Source: Propionibacteriales bacterium (GTDB lineage Bacteria > Actinomycetota > Actinomycetes > Propionibacteriales > Nocardioidaceae). Taken from it: DNA of 55,025 nt. The notes under the pieces were generated by a model that saw only the letters and a list, made by a program, of their open reading frames with translations, had not been told where the DNA came from and made no database searches. Each line of letters starts with the position of its first letter. Within the stretch, counting starts at the first letter, position 1. The stretch covers positions 1 to 55,025 of the forward strand of contig JAICMS010000004.1 of NCBI GenBank assembly GCA_025929075.1. The letters run 5' to 3'. The position numbers were made by a program, and so were the translations under genes. Positions 42,231 through 50,029 of the stretch are shown here, piece by piece.

Positions 42231-42272
42231 TTGTCGGCTCAGGGTAGCACTCCTTAGACTGAACGGTCAGTC
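42231..42272 (+). promoter_or_regulatory. Promoter of the acyl-CoA synthetase gene with TetR-type operator (site B)
   Basis: TTGTCG (42231-42236) and TAGACT (42255-42260) are 18 bases apart, the same geometry as site A. The palindrome GACTGA-ACGG-TCAGTC occupies 42257-42272, overlapping the -10. It is about 60 bases from the divergent tetR start, so autoregulation is possible. Confidence 0.75.
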
Positions 42273-42296
42273 AGTTGCACTGAGCGGGAGGTGTGC

Positions 42297-44360
42297 GTGG
42301 AGCCGCTTCGTCGGATGCTCGAGGCGCGCTCCGTCGCGGTGGTTGGCGCCAGTGACCGGGCCGGGTCGTTCGGCAGCCGGCTGGTCACCGAGGCGCTGCG
42401 CAGCCCGGCGTACGAGAAGGTCCATCTGATCCACCCCAAGCACGCAACTCTTCGCGGTCGGCCATGCCTGCCGTCTCTCGCCGACCTCCCTGAGCCTGTC
42501 GACCTCGTCCTGCTCGGGGTGCCCGATGCCGCTGTCGTCGACCAGGTGGCCGCCGCTGCGCAGCGCGGCGACGGTGGCGCGGTGGTGTTCGGCAGCATGG
42601 CCGGCCGAGGTGAGGAGCTGCGGTCGGCGGCCGGGCTGATGCCGGTCTGCGGCGCGGGCTGTATGGGCTTCGTCAACACCGTGGCGGGAGTCCGTGCCAT
42701 CGGCTACCTCGAGCGCGACCCACTGCCGAGCGGTCCGGTTGCGTTGGTCACCCACTCCGGCTCGGTCTTCTCGGCGTTGCTGCGGACCCACCGGCGGCTC
42801 GAGTACAGCCTCGCCGTGTCGTCCGGTCAGGAGCTGGTGACGACGACGGCCGACTACCTCGACTATGCGCTGGAGCTTCCCCAGACGCGTGTGGTCGCCC
42901 TCTTCCTCGAGACGGTCCGCGACCCCGCTGCCCTGCGTCGCTGCCTCGCGCGGGCCGCCGACCGAGACATCCCGGTGGTGGCGGTGGCCGTGGGCGGCTC
43001 GACGCTGGGCAGCCGGCTCGTCACCGCGCACTCGGGTGCGATCGCCGGTGCCGATGCCGGCTGGGAGGCGCTCTTCGACGCCTACGCCGTGCATCGAGCC
43101 GCGAGCCTCGACGAGCTGGTGGACACCGTGGAGGCGTTCGGGATCGGCAGGCGGCTGCCGGCGGGCCGACCGGTCAACGGCATTGCGACCGTGCACGACT
43201 CCGGTGCTGAACGGGTCCTCGTCGCCGATGTAGCCGCCGCCTTCGGCGTACCCTTCGCGCCGCTGTCGGAGCAGACCAAGCGCCGACTCGCCGGCCTCCT
43301 CGGAGAGGGCCTCGCCCCCGACAACCCGCTCGACGTGTGGGGCACGGGTGCCGACACTCGGGAGCTGTTCACCTCCTGCATGCAGGCATTGGCGGACGAC
43401 CCAGCAGTCGACATCGTGGTGCTGGCGATCGACCTGGTGCCGGAGTACGACGGCGACGACTCCTATCCCGAGGCAGCGCTCACCGTCCACGTCGGCACCG
43501 ACAAGCCGGTCGTCGTCCTGGCCAACGTCGCGGCCGCCGTGGACCAACGAGCGGCAGTCCGGCTGCGTGCCGCCGGCATCCCGGTGCTGGAGGGCAGCGT
43601 TCCCGGTGTCCGGTCGCTGTCTCATCTGCTTGCCGACGCCGAAACGGTCGAGCCGGTAAAGCCGGTCGTCGACACCGACCGCCGGTCACGATGGCTGGCC
43701 CGACTGTCGCATCGACTCAGTCCGTTGGAGTCGCTGGACCTGCTCGCCGACTACGGGCTGTCCGTGGCTGCCAGCCGGGTGGCCGGTTCGTTCGAGGAGG
43801 CCCTCGTCGCGGCCACCGCCATCGGCTATCCGGTGGCGCTGAAGACGGCCGCCCCCGGGGCCGATCACAAGACCGACGTCGAGGGCGTCCTGCTCGGTGT
43901 GGCGGATGAGACGGCGCTCGAGGCTGCCTATCGGTCTCTGGCCGACCGGCTCGGAGCAGCGGTGCTCGTCCAGCGGCAGGTCGCGGCCGGAGTGGAGCTC
44001 GCCCTGGGCATCGTCCGAGACCCGACGATGGGCCCGTTGCTCGTGCTCGCGGCCGGCGGCACGCTCGTGGAGGTTATCCGGCAACGCCGGGTTGCGCTGC
44101 CACCGGTCGGGCGGGCAGGTGCCGAGCGAATGCTGGCCGCCAAGGAGCTCGCCGAGCTGGTTGCCGGGGCCCGCGGCTCGCAGCCGGTCAACGCTGTCGC
44201 CATACTGGACGCGATTCAGGCAATGTCGCAACTGGCCGTCGAGCTGGGCGATGCCATCGACGCACTCGACGTCAACCCGCTGATCGCCGGAGCTCGCGAG
44301 GTGGTCGCGGTTGATGCGCTGGTGGTCAGCCGGCCAGCTGTGGCGACTGGGCGGCAGTAG
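42297..44360 (+). CDS. ADP-forming acyl-CoA synthetase (acetate--CoA ligase family)
   Basis: A 687-residue fusion with three parts: an N-terminal CoA-binding Rossmann domain (AVVGASDRAGSFGSRLV), a succinyl-CoA-ligase-like middle (SGSVFSALLRTHRR, HSGAIAGADAGWEALF), and a C-terminal ATP-grasp domain (LLADYGLSVAASRVAGSFEEALVAATAIGYPVALKTA; AGVELALGIVRDPTMGPLLVL). It can make acyl-CoA plus ADP reversibly. Starts at the GTG at 42297, with GGGAGG five bases upstream. Operator B lies just before it. The acid used is unknown; an acid released by the oxygenase/aminotransferase steps is the simplest guess. Confidence 0.9.
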   Translation: MEPLRRMLEARSVAVVGASDRAGSFGSRLVTEALRSPAYEKVHLIHPKHATLRGRPCLPSLADLPEPVDLVLLGVPDAAVVDQVAAAAQRGDGGAVVFGSMAGRGEELRSAAGLMPVCGAGCMGFVNTVAGVRAIGYLERDPLPSGPVALVTHSGSVFSALLRTHRRLEYSLAVSSGQELVTTTADYLDYALELPQTRVVALFLETVRDPAALRRCLARAADRDIPVVAVAVGGSTLGSRLVTAHSGAIAGADAGWEALFDAYAVHRAASLDELVDTVEAFGIGRRLPAGRPVNGIATVHDSGAERVLVADVAAAFGVPFAPLSEQTKRRLAGLLGEGLAPDNPLDVWGTGADTRELFTSCMQALADDPAVDIVVLAIDLVPEYDGDDSYPEAALTVHVGTDKPVVVLANVAAAVDQRAAVRLRAAGIPVLEGSVPGVRSLSHLLADAETVEPVKPVVDTDRRSRWLARLSHRLSPLESLDLLADYGLSVAASRVAGSFEEALVAATAIGYPVALKTAAPGADHKTDVEGVLLGVADETALEAAYRSLADRLGAAVLVQRQVAAGVELALGIVRDPTMGPLLVLAAGGTLVEVIRQRRVALPPVGRAGAERMLAAKELAELVAGARGSQPVNAVAILDAIQAMSQLAVELGDAIDALDVNPLIAGAREVVAVDALVVSRPAVATGRQ

Positions 44361-45552
44361 GGAACGGCAGCGCGATCGGGTCCGGCGCGAGACGGCTGTG
44401 GCCCTCGGCATCAAAGCGGTCGAGGCCCAGGTCGGAGGTGTCCACGACCTCCGACTGCCCGGTCAGCAGCAGGTCAGCGGCGACCTTGCTGATCGCCGGT
44501 CCCCACATCATCCCGTGGCCGCCGGCCGCCGCGACAACCGTGCCCTCGACTGGTCCCTCTGCCTGCAGGAGAGGACCGATGATCGGCAGGTGATCGGGCG
44601 TATAGTCGATCGTCGCCGCCCACGCCTTGCGCCACCCAAGCTCGGCGGTGACGGGCAGCAGCATGGCCACTCGCTCACGCATCGCCTCGAAGTAGCCCGC
44701 GTCGAAGCGCAGCGCCTCACCTGGCAGTTCGGCCGGGTTGCTCATCCCCCACAGCACGCCGTCCTCCTCGGGACGCCAGTAGATGCCAGAGGCTACGTCG
44801 AAGACCATGGGCAGTCGATCGGGCGCCAAAGCGGGATGCGGCTCGGTGACGACCACCTGGTGGCGCACCCCGCTGGCAGGTACGGCGACACCCGCGGCCC
44901 GACCGACGGCGCCCAGCGTCGGGCCACCTGTGAGGACGACGCGGCTCGTCGAGACCGTGCCGTCAGACGTCTGCACTCCGACTACTGCTCCCCTGCTTGT
45001 CTGCAGTCCGATGAAGCTCGTGCCTTCCACCACGGTTACGCCGGTGACGGCCAGCGCCGAGGCGTAGGCCAGCACATTGCGAGGTGGATCGATGTAACCG
45101 TCCTCGGCTGCATAAGAGGCACCGAGCGTCTTGCCTGGCGAGACGGCTGGGTTCATCGCGTCGAACTCGTCGCCCTCCACCCAACGGACGTCGAGTCCGA
45201 GCCGCTGCTGCATCGCGATGCGGTCGTGCGCTTGCTCGAGTTGGTCTGCGTCGAAGCAGGGCATGAAGTAGCCCTGCTCGACGAACCCGGAGTCGAAGGG
45301 CAAGGCGTCGGCCTGGCCACGGTAGAACTCGCGCGCGAAGAGGCCGAGCCGCACAGCGGTTTCGGTACCGCCTTGAGCTCGCACCATTCCCGCTGCCCGC
45401 GAACTCGAGCCGTAGCCGAGTCGGTGCGCCTCGACAAGCACGACCTCGGCGAGCCCTGCCTCCTTGAGGAACCACGCGCACCAGCCACCGATCGTGCCAC
45501 CTCCGACGACCACAGCGTCGGCGCGCCGCGGCAGCGGCGGAGAACTGGTCAT
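44326..45552 (-). CDS. FAD-dependent amine/amino acid oxidoreductase (DadA/GlpO type)
   Basis: A 408-residue flavoprotein. The FAD dinucleotide motif is AVVVGGGTIGGWCAWFLKEAG at residues 12-32, followed by VLVEAHRLGYGSSSRAAG; further FAD contacts are in the C-terminal DYTPDHLPIIGPLL and AAAGGHGMMWGP segments. This DAO superfamily includes sarcosine, dimethylglycine and glycine oxidases. The ATG at 45552 lies 19 bases from operator C, shared with the divergent acyl-CoA dehydrogenase. Its end overlaps the CoA synthetase by 35 bases. Confidence 0.9.
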   Translation of the reverse strand: MTSSPPLPRRADAVVVGGGTIGGWCAWFLKEAGLAEVVLVEAHRLGYGSSSRAAGMVRAQGGTETAVRLGLFAREFYRGQADALPFDSGFVEQGYFMPCFDADQLEQAHDRIAMQQRLGLDVRWVEGDEFDAMNPAVSPGKTLGASYAAEDGYIDPPRNVLAYASALAVTGVTVVEGTSFIGLQTSRGAVVGVQTSDGTVSTSRVVLTGGPTLGAVGRAAGVAVPASGVRHQVVVTEPHPALAPDRLPMVFDVASGIYWRPEEDGVLWGMSNPAELPGEALRFDAGYFEAMRERVAMLLPVTAELGWRKAWAATIDYTPDHLPIIGPLLQAEGPVEGTVVAAAGGHGMMWGPAISKVAADLLLTGQSEVVDTSDLGLDRFDAEGHSRLAPDPIALPFPTAAQSPQLAG

Positions 45553-45570
45553 GGCGCCGACGCTCGCATA

Positions 45571-45586
45571 GACTGAACGGTCAGTC
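45571..45586. promoter_or_regulatory. TetR-type operator site C between FAD oxidoreductase and acyl-CoA dehydrogenase genes
   Basis: GACTGA-ACGG-TCAGTC, overlapping a plus-strand TAGACT at 45569-45574. The 31 bases around it (45558-45588) match site A (38932-38962) at 29 positions, well beyond the palindrome. Confidence 0.75.
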
Positions 45587-45605
45587 AAGGTCCCACGGAG
45601 GCCGC

Positions 45606-46772
45606 ATGTACGGGCTGTCGCAAGCCGACCTCGAGATCCAGCAGCGAGCGCGATCCTTCGCGAACGAGCTGATCCCCCACGAGATCGACGCCGAGCTCAA
45701 TGGCGGCCGGTTGTCCGAAGAGGTCTCCAGTCGTCACCACGATCGCGCCATCGAACTGGGCCTTTACGCCACGAACATGCCGACGAGCGTCGGCGGTCGC
45801 GGCTGCACCTCACTCCAGCAAGTGCTCGTGCAGGAGCAGGCCGGGCGCGTCACGAACGCCCTCGGCTGGTGCATGCACACTCCGCCTGCGTGGTGGCCCG
45901 ATGTGGCCAACGACTACCAGCGTGAGCGCTGGCTGCTTCCGACGGTCCGAGGTGAAACCCAGGAGTGCTACGCGATCACCGAGGAGTTTGCCGGCTCCGA
46001 TGTTTCCGAACTCCGGGCTACGGCGCGTCGAGAGCGCGACGGATACGTCCTCAACGGCGAGAAGTGGCATGTCACCTCCTACAACGAGGCCGGCTATGCC
46101 TTCGTGCAGGCGGTGTTGACCGACGGCGAGTACGCCGGGCGACAGGCGCTTTTCGTCGTCGACCTGCCCAGCGATGGAGTCCGGGTGGTCCGCACCCCGT
46201 CGTACAGCCACACCATCGGACATGAGCACCCGATCGTCGCGTTCGACGACATCCGCGTGCCGGCGGAGCATCTGGTCGGCAGCGAGGCGGACGGCATGTC
46301 GTTCGTCTACGAGTGGTTCCGGTTTGAGCGGTTGATGGTGGCGGCTCGCTGTCTCGGCGCCGCAGAGCGACTCATCGACGAGTCGGCTACCTTCGCCAAA
46401 GAGAGGATGGTCGGCGGACAGCCGCTCATCGAACGCCAACTGGTCCAGGGGCTCCTAGCCGACAGCGCGACGGAGTTGTTTGCAGCGCGAGCGATGACGT
46501 ACGAGACCGCGCGATCAGTTGACGAGGGAGTCGACAAGAAGGTGCTGCACGGGCGCTGCTCCATGGTCAAGCTGTTTGCCTCCGAGATGGCGAACCGGGT
46601 CGCCGACCGCGCGGTGCAGATCTTCGGCGGCCGTGGCTATATGCGTGAGAACGTTGCCGAGCGGTTCTTCCGCGAGCTCCGAGTCGAGCGCATCTGGGAG
46701 GGGGCGAGCGAGATCCAGCAGGTGATCATCGCCGACCAGCTCGCCAAGCGCGGCCTCTCAGCACTCGTCTGA
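45606..46772 (+). CDS. Acyl-CoA dehydrogenase family protein
   Basis: A 388-residue FAD enzyme of the usual length. FAD/substrate-binding parts are ECYAITEEFAGSD (normally TEPxAGSD) and WHVTSYNEAGYAFV, the latter replacing the common xxKxWITNG; FERLMVAARCLGAAERLID and QIFGGRGYMRENVAERFFRELRVERIWEGASEIQ follow, with a catalytic-type Glu in WEGASEIQ. GGAGG precedes the ATG. Its promoter holds operator C. It is probably part of the acid-degradation branch of the cluster, acting on the CoA ester made by the synthetase. Confidence 0.92.
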   Translation: MYGLSQADLEIQQRARSFANELIPHEIDAELNGGRLSEEVSSRHHDRAIELGLYATNMPTSVGGRGCTSLQQVLVQEQAGRVTNALGWCMHTPPAWWPDVANDYQRERWLLPTVRGETQECYAITEEFAGSDVSELRATARRERDGYVLNGEKWHVTSYNEAGYAFVQAVLTDGEYAGRQALFVVDLPSDGVRVVRTPSYSHTIGHEHPIVAFDDIRVPAEHLVGSEADGMSFVYEWFRFERLMVAARCLGAAERLIDESATFAKERMVGGQPLIERQLVQGLLADSATELFAARAMTYETARSVDEGVDKKVLHGRCSMVKLFASEMANRVADRAVQIFGGRGYMRENVAERFFRELRVERIWEGASEIQQVIIADQLAKRGLSALV

Positions 46773-46787
46773 ACCACCTCTCAGCAG

Positions 46788-47913
46788 TCAGAGTTTGCCG
46801 AGGGGGATGGTGCCGGTGTGGTCGACGAGGTAGTGGTAGGCGTGTGGTGAGGTCCACAGCCACAGTCCGGACCGGAGCTGTCTGACTTTCCATCGGCCGT
46901 GGGTCTTGATCCGATGCTGGAGCCGGCTCAGCCGGCCGAGGTTGTCGACCCGGGTCTGGCCCGGTGGCCCACCCTCGTCGGGGACTTGTAGGGCTCGGTG
47001 TGGTCCAGGTCGCCGCGGCGGCGGCTGGTGGAGGTGGCGTGCGGGAAGCAGTCGGCCGGAGAGCGCAGGTGGACGGCGTCGGCGATGTCGACCGGCACCT
47101 CGTAGCAGTCCGCTGCCCGGGTCGGCCGGTTCAAGTCGATCACCGGCTTCAGGACCACGTTGCGGTGGCCCAGCCAGTCCTTGACCTGGTCGAGGAGGAC
47201 CGGGCCGAGGTCCTCCACCCGCGCCACCCCATACCGGCCACAAAGCCCGGCCCCGGCCAAGTGGATAGAGAGCATGGCACGCCCAACGCCTTTCGCGCGA
47301 CGCACGTCCAGGTTGTCGGTGTCGCCCCAGTCGGCCAGCTTGCCGGCGATCACGTCCAGCCGAGCGTCCAGAGCGTCCAGGTCCGGGGCGGCGCCGCGGG
47401 CGAACAGCTTCTTGTAGCCGAGCTCATGGTCGCGACTGACCCAGACCCCCTGCGCATCGCGAACCATCTCCGCTCGCGGTCGGGCGGCGTCGGGGGTCGG
47501 CCGCGAGCACCGCCGCGGCCGTGATCGCCTGCAACCGGCCCCAGCCGACCCGACTCGCATACCGCGACACCGTCCCATCCACCTCGGCGGCTGCGTCCTG
47601 GGTCAGGTCGCGGGTCTCTGCGGCGACCCAGCGGGCCAACCCGGGCCGGACCACCCCGGCACATACCTGACCCCACAGCTTGGGCAGCCGATGCCGCAGA
47701 TCCAGCGCGTCAGCGACCAGGAAACTCCCCGCCACCGGACTCAATCCCAGCTGGGCGGCCAGCTCGGCCGGCGCGAACTCCGCCACCACCGGCGTCCCCG
47801 CCCCGCCCAGTCGGATCAGACGCTCCATCCCCGGCAGCCCGGCGGACTGCGACGGATCCAGGTCGGTGTTGGCGTCTGCCCACGCACAGGCCAGCCCATA
47901 CCCCGAGCACTAG
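46788..47913 (-). pseudogene. DUF222 / HNH endonuclease (13E12-repeat type), frameshifted and 5'-truncated
   Basis: Three overlapping minus-strand frames together spell one 13E12-type protein. Frame 1 (from a TAG near 47911 to about 47460) has AWADANTD, then MERLIRLGGAGTPVVAEFAPAELA and LADALDLRHRLPKLW-like DUF222 text; frame 2 (about 47495 to 47000) has MVRDAQGVWVSRDHELGYKKLF, IDLNRPTRAADCYEVPVDIADAVHLRSP; frame 3 (about 47000 to 46788) has QTRVDNLGRLSRLQHRIKTH and GLWLWTSPHAYHYLVDHTGT, the HNH end. At least two frameshifts separate them, and the N-terminal start of the DUF222 domain is missing. No inverted repeats or transposase are seen around it. Confidence 0.8.
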
Positions 47914-48003
47914 AACCGACCACCGACAGTTTTTGATTCCAAAAGCCCTTATACACAAGGACTGTGAGAGACTTTCTAGGCTGCCCCGGTAGCCTTAACG
48001 GCG

Positions 48004-48279
48004 CTACCCAACCGACTCCTCAAGGAGATGGGAGGGTACGGCGGCCAGCGCGGCCTCGATGGCGTCGACGAGCTGCCGAGCCGACGTAGCGGTGAGCTCG
48101 ACCGCCACTCGCGCGGCTGCTCCGCGCGACGGGTTGGCGAAGTCGATATTCAAGGTGTGGACAGCCTGAGCGTGCACCGGGTGGTCGAAGTACACGGTTG
48201 CTGTCGACAGCGGAAACCAGCCGGCGCTGCCCTTGCCGCTGCCCTCGATCACACGTTGTTCGGTGTTGTACGTGCACAT
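48004..48279 (-). CDS. DUF6295 family protein
   Basis: A 91-residue protein beginning MCTYNTEQRVIEGSGKGSAGWF, followed by VYFDHPVHAQAVHTLNIDFANPSRGAAARVAVEL. This conserved short pattern is that of DUF6295, found beside dienelactone hydrolases in actinobacteria. Function unknown. The ATG at 48279 is seven bases after the hydrolase stop, so both are probably on one message. The 90 bases downstream (47914-48003) are AT-richer than average and hold no gene I can support. Confidence 0.82.
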   Translation of the reverse strand: MCTYNTEQRVIEGSGKGSAGWFPLSTATVYFDHPVHAQAVHTLNIDFANPSRGAAARVAVELTATSARQLVDAIEAALAAVPSHLLEESVG

Positions 48280-48286
48280 CAGCGCC

Positions 48287-49033
48287 TCACTCGACTGCCA
48301 GGTGTCGGCCGAAGAAGTCATGGACGAGCTCCCAGCCCTCCCCCGCGGCACTCTGGCGGTAGGCCGGGCGGTCGACTGCGAAGAAGCCGTGGCCGGCACC
48401 CGCGAAGGAATGGAACTCGTGCTCCTTGCCGAGCTGGACCAGGACGCGGTCGAGCTCGGCCACCTCGGCCGGTCCCGGGTGGGAGTCCTCTTCGCCGAAG
48501 AGGCCGAGCAAGGGGCAGCTCAGGTCCGGCAGTAGGTCGACGATCGGCTCAAGTTTCAGCCCGGACTGGTCCGGCGGCAGGTCGAGGACGAAGGCCCCGT
48601 AGCAGTCGACGGCCGCCTCCAGCGGCAATCGGCATGCGGCCAGCACCGACTGCCGGCCACCGGAACAGAAGCCGATGGTGCCGACCTTGCCATTGCTTGC
48701 CGGCTGCGAGCGCAGGTACTCAGCGCTTCCGGCCACGTCGTCGACGAGCCGATCGTCCAGCACTCCGCCGGCGGCTCGGGTTGCGGCCGCCGCGTCGTCC
48801 GAGGCGGCGCCGGGGGCGGCGCGGTAGTGGAGGTTCGGGCAGACGGCGTCGTACCCCCATACCGCGAAGCGGCGGGTGATCTCGTGAGTGGCGCTGTCGA
48901 AGCCAGGCATGTGGTGGATCACCACGACACCTCCGCGGGCGGTCGCTGCCGCGGGGTGCGCCACGTAAGCCTCGATCTCGTCACCCGCGCGGCTCGTCAC
49001 CGTGGTCATGCCCGCGCGGATCTCGTCGCGCAT
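48287..49033 (-). CDS. Dienelactone hydrolase family protein
   Basis: A 248-residue alpha/beta hydrolase. The catalytic triad is Cys in GFCSGG (nucleophile elbow), Asp in LLGLFGEEDSHP and His in FAGAGHGFF. N-terminal RGGVVVIHHMPGFDSATHEI marks the oxyanion side of the family. The normal dienelactone route is not otherwise present, so a general carboxyl-ester or lactone hydrolase is the safer name. A ribosome site GAAGGAG precedes the ATG by five bases; a TAGACT further upstream may be its -10. Confidence 0.9.
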   Translation of the reverse strand: MRDEIRAGMTTVTSRAGDEIEAYVAHPAAATARGGVVVIHHMPGFDSATHEITRRFAVWGYDAVCPNLHYRAAPGAASDDAAAATRAAGGVLDDRLVDDVAGSAEYLRSQPASNGKVGTIGFCSGGRQSVLAACRLPLEAAVDCYGAFVLDLPPDQSGLKLEPIVDLLPDLSCPLLGLFGEEDSHPGPAEVAELDRVLVQLGKEHEFHSFAGAGHGFFAVDRPAYRQSAAGEGWELVHDFFGRHLAVE

Positions 49034-49090
49034 GGTCGCTCCTTCGCCAGGGATGTCCCCACGCGAGTCTAGGGACCGTGCGACGCTCGC

Positions 49091-49096
49091 TACGGT
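49091..49096 (+). promoter_or_regulatory. -10 box of the acylphosphatase gene (leaderless type)
   Basis: TACGGT, 7 bases before the ATG at 49104, no ribosome site. Confidence 0.5.
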
Positions 49097-49103
49097 GTTG
49101 GTC

Positions 49104-49376
49104 ATGACCACTGCACGAGTGAGGGTGCACGGTGCGGTGCAAGGGGTGTTCTTCCGTGACACCTGTCGCCGCGAAGCGCTGTCGCGCGGTGTGACCGGGT
49201 GGGTCTGCAACAACGACGATGGGTGCGTCGAGGCGCTGTTTCGCGGGGATGGCGAAGACGTCGACGCCCTCTGCCGCTGGTGCGAGCACGGACCTCCCGG
49301 TGCGCGCGTCGATCACGTCGAGCATCTCGCCGTACGCGACGACGAGCCGACGGCGACGACTTTCGCGGTGCGCTGA
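49104..49376 (+). CDS. acyP: Acylphosphatase
   Basis: A 90-residue enzyme hydrolysing acyl phosphates. The phosphate-binding loop GAVQGVFFRDTC contains the catalytic Arg, and the catalytic Asn is in GWVCNNDDGCVEALF. Length is normal for the family. The ATG follows TACGGT by seven bases. It is divergent from the dienelactone hydrolase gene and precedes the LigD-like gene, which runs in the other direction; the ends are 22 bases apart. Confidence 0.92.
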   Translation: MTTARVRVHGAVQGVFFRDTCRREALSRGVTGWVCNNDDGCVEALFRGDGEDVDALCRWCEHGPPGARVDHVEHLAVRDDEPTATTFAVR

Positions 49377-49398
49377 GCGGTGGGCGGCGAGCCGCCCC

Positions 49399-49974
49399 TC
49401 ACGGGAGGTCGTCGACGGTCCGGCCGGTGAGCACAGACTTCCGCTGCGTCGAGGTTGGTCGGCGGCGGGCGTCGGCTCGCTCGTCGCGGCGCTTCACCAG
49501 GATCCAGTTGTCCCCGGTCCGGGTCAGCGACCAGCCTCCGATGAGCTTGATGCCGTCGAGCCAGATCGACAGGTGGCCATCGGCGAGGGCGTCGGCCACT
49601 GGCACCTCTGCGCCGTCGTGTTCGGTGAGGTTTCGGTAGACCCCGACATCCCACACGATGACCGACCCTCCGCCGTACTCGCCGTGGGGAATCGTGCCCT
49701 CGAAGCTTGCGTACTCCATCGGATGGTCTTCGGTGGGTACGGCGAGCCGTTTGTCGCGCGGGTCGGTCGAGGGGCCTTTCGGCACTGCCCAGGAGACGAG
49801 TACGCCGTCGACCTCCAGCCGGAAGTCGAAGTGATGGCTGGACGCCGCGTGCTCCTGGATGACGAACATGGGGTCGGCGCCCTTGCGCCGGCGACCGCGG
49901 GTGGGCCGCGGCTCGGCTGTCGAGCCGAAGTCGCGCTTGGCGCGGTAGCGGTCGAGCTTGTCCGGGCCCACCAC
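49399..49974 (-). CDS. Stand-alone LigD-type 3'-phosphoesterase domain
   Basis: A 191-residue protein consisting only of the PE domain of bacterial NHEJ ligase D: RYRAKRDFGSTAEP, FVIQEHAASSHHFDFRLEVDGVLVSWAVPKGPS (His/Arg/Asp metal site), RLAVPTEDHPMEYASFEGTIPHGEYGGGSV and IWLDGIKLIGGWSLTRTGDNWILVKRRDE. It lacks polymerase and ligase domains. This domain trims 3' ends at breaks. It is divergent from an ATP-dependent DNA ligase gene with only 55 bases between, so the ligase function is encoded separately. Start GTG at 49974, uncertain; a second GTG follows at once. Confidence 0.9.
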   Translation of the reverse strand: MVGPDKLDRYRAKRDFGSTAEPRPTRGRRRKGADPMFVIQEHAASSHHFDFRLEVDGVLVSWAVPKGPSTDPRDKRLAVPTEDHPMEYASFEGTIPHGEYGGGSVIVWDVGVYRNLTEHDGAEVPVADALADGHLSIWLDGIKLIGGWSLTRTGDNWILVKRRDERADARRRPTSTQRKSVLTGRTVDDLP

Positions 49975-50029
49975 GGTCGGGTACCCGACGGACGGCCGCC
50001 GAATCGGGTATCACCTCGGTGTGGAGCGG

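Noticed and set aside
49972-49990. Leaderless -10 for the LigD-type phosphoesterase gene (TACCCG)
   Set aside because: The last base is not T and two adjacent GTG codons leave the spacing undecided; too weak to list.
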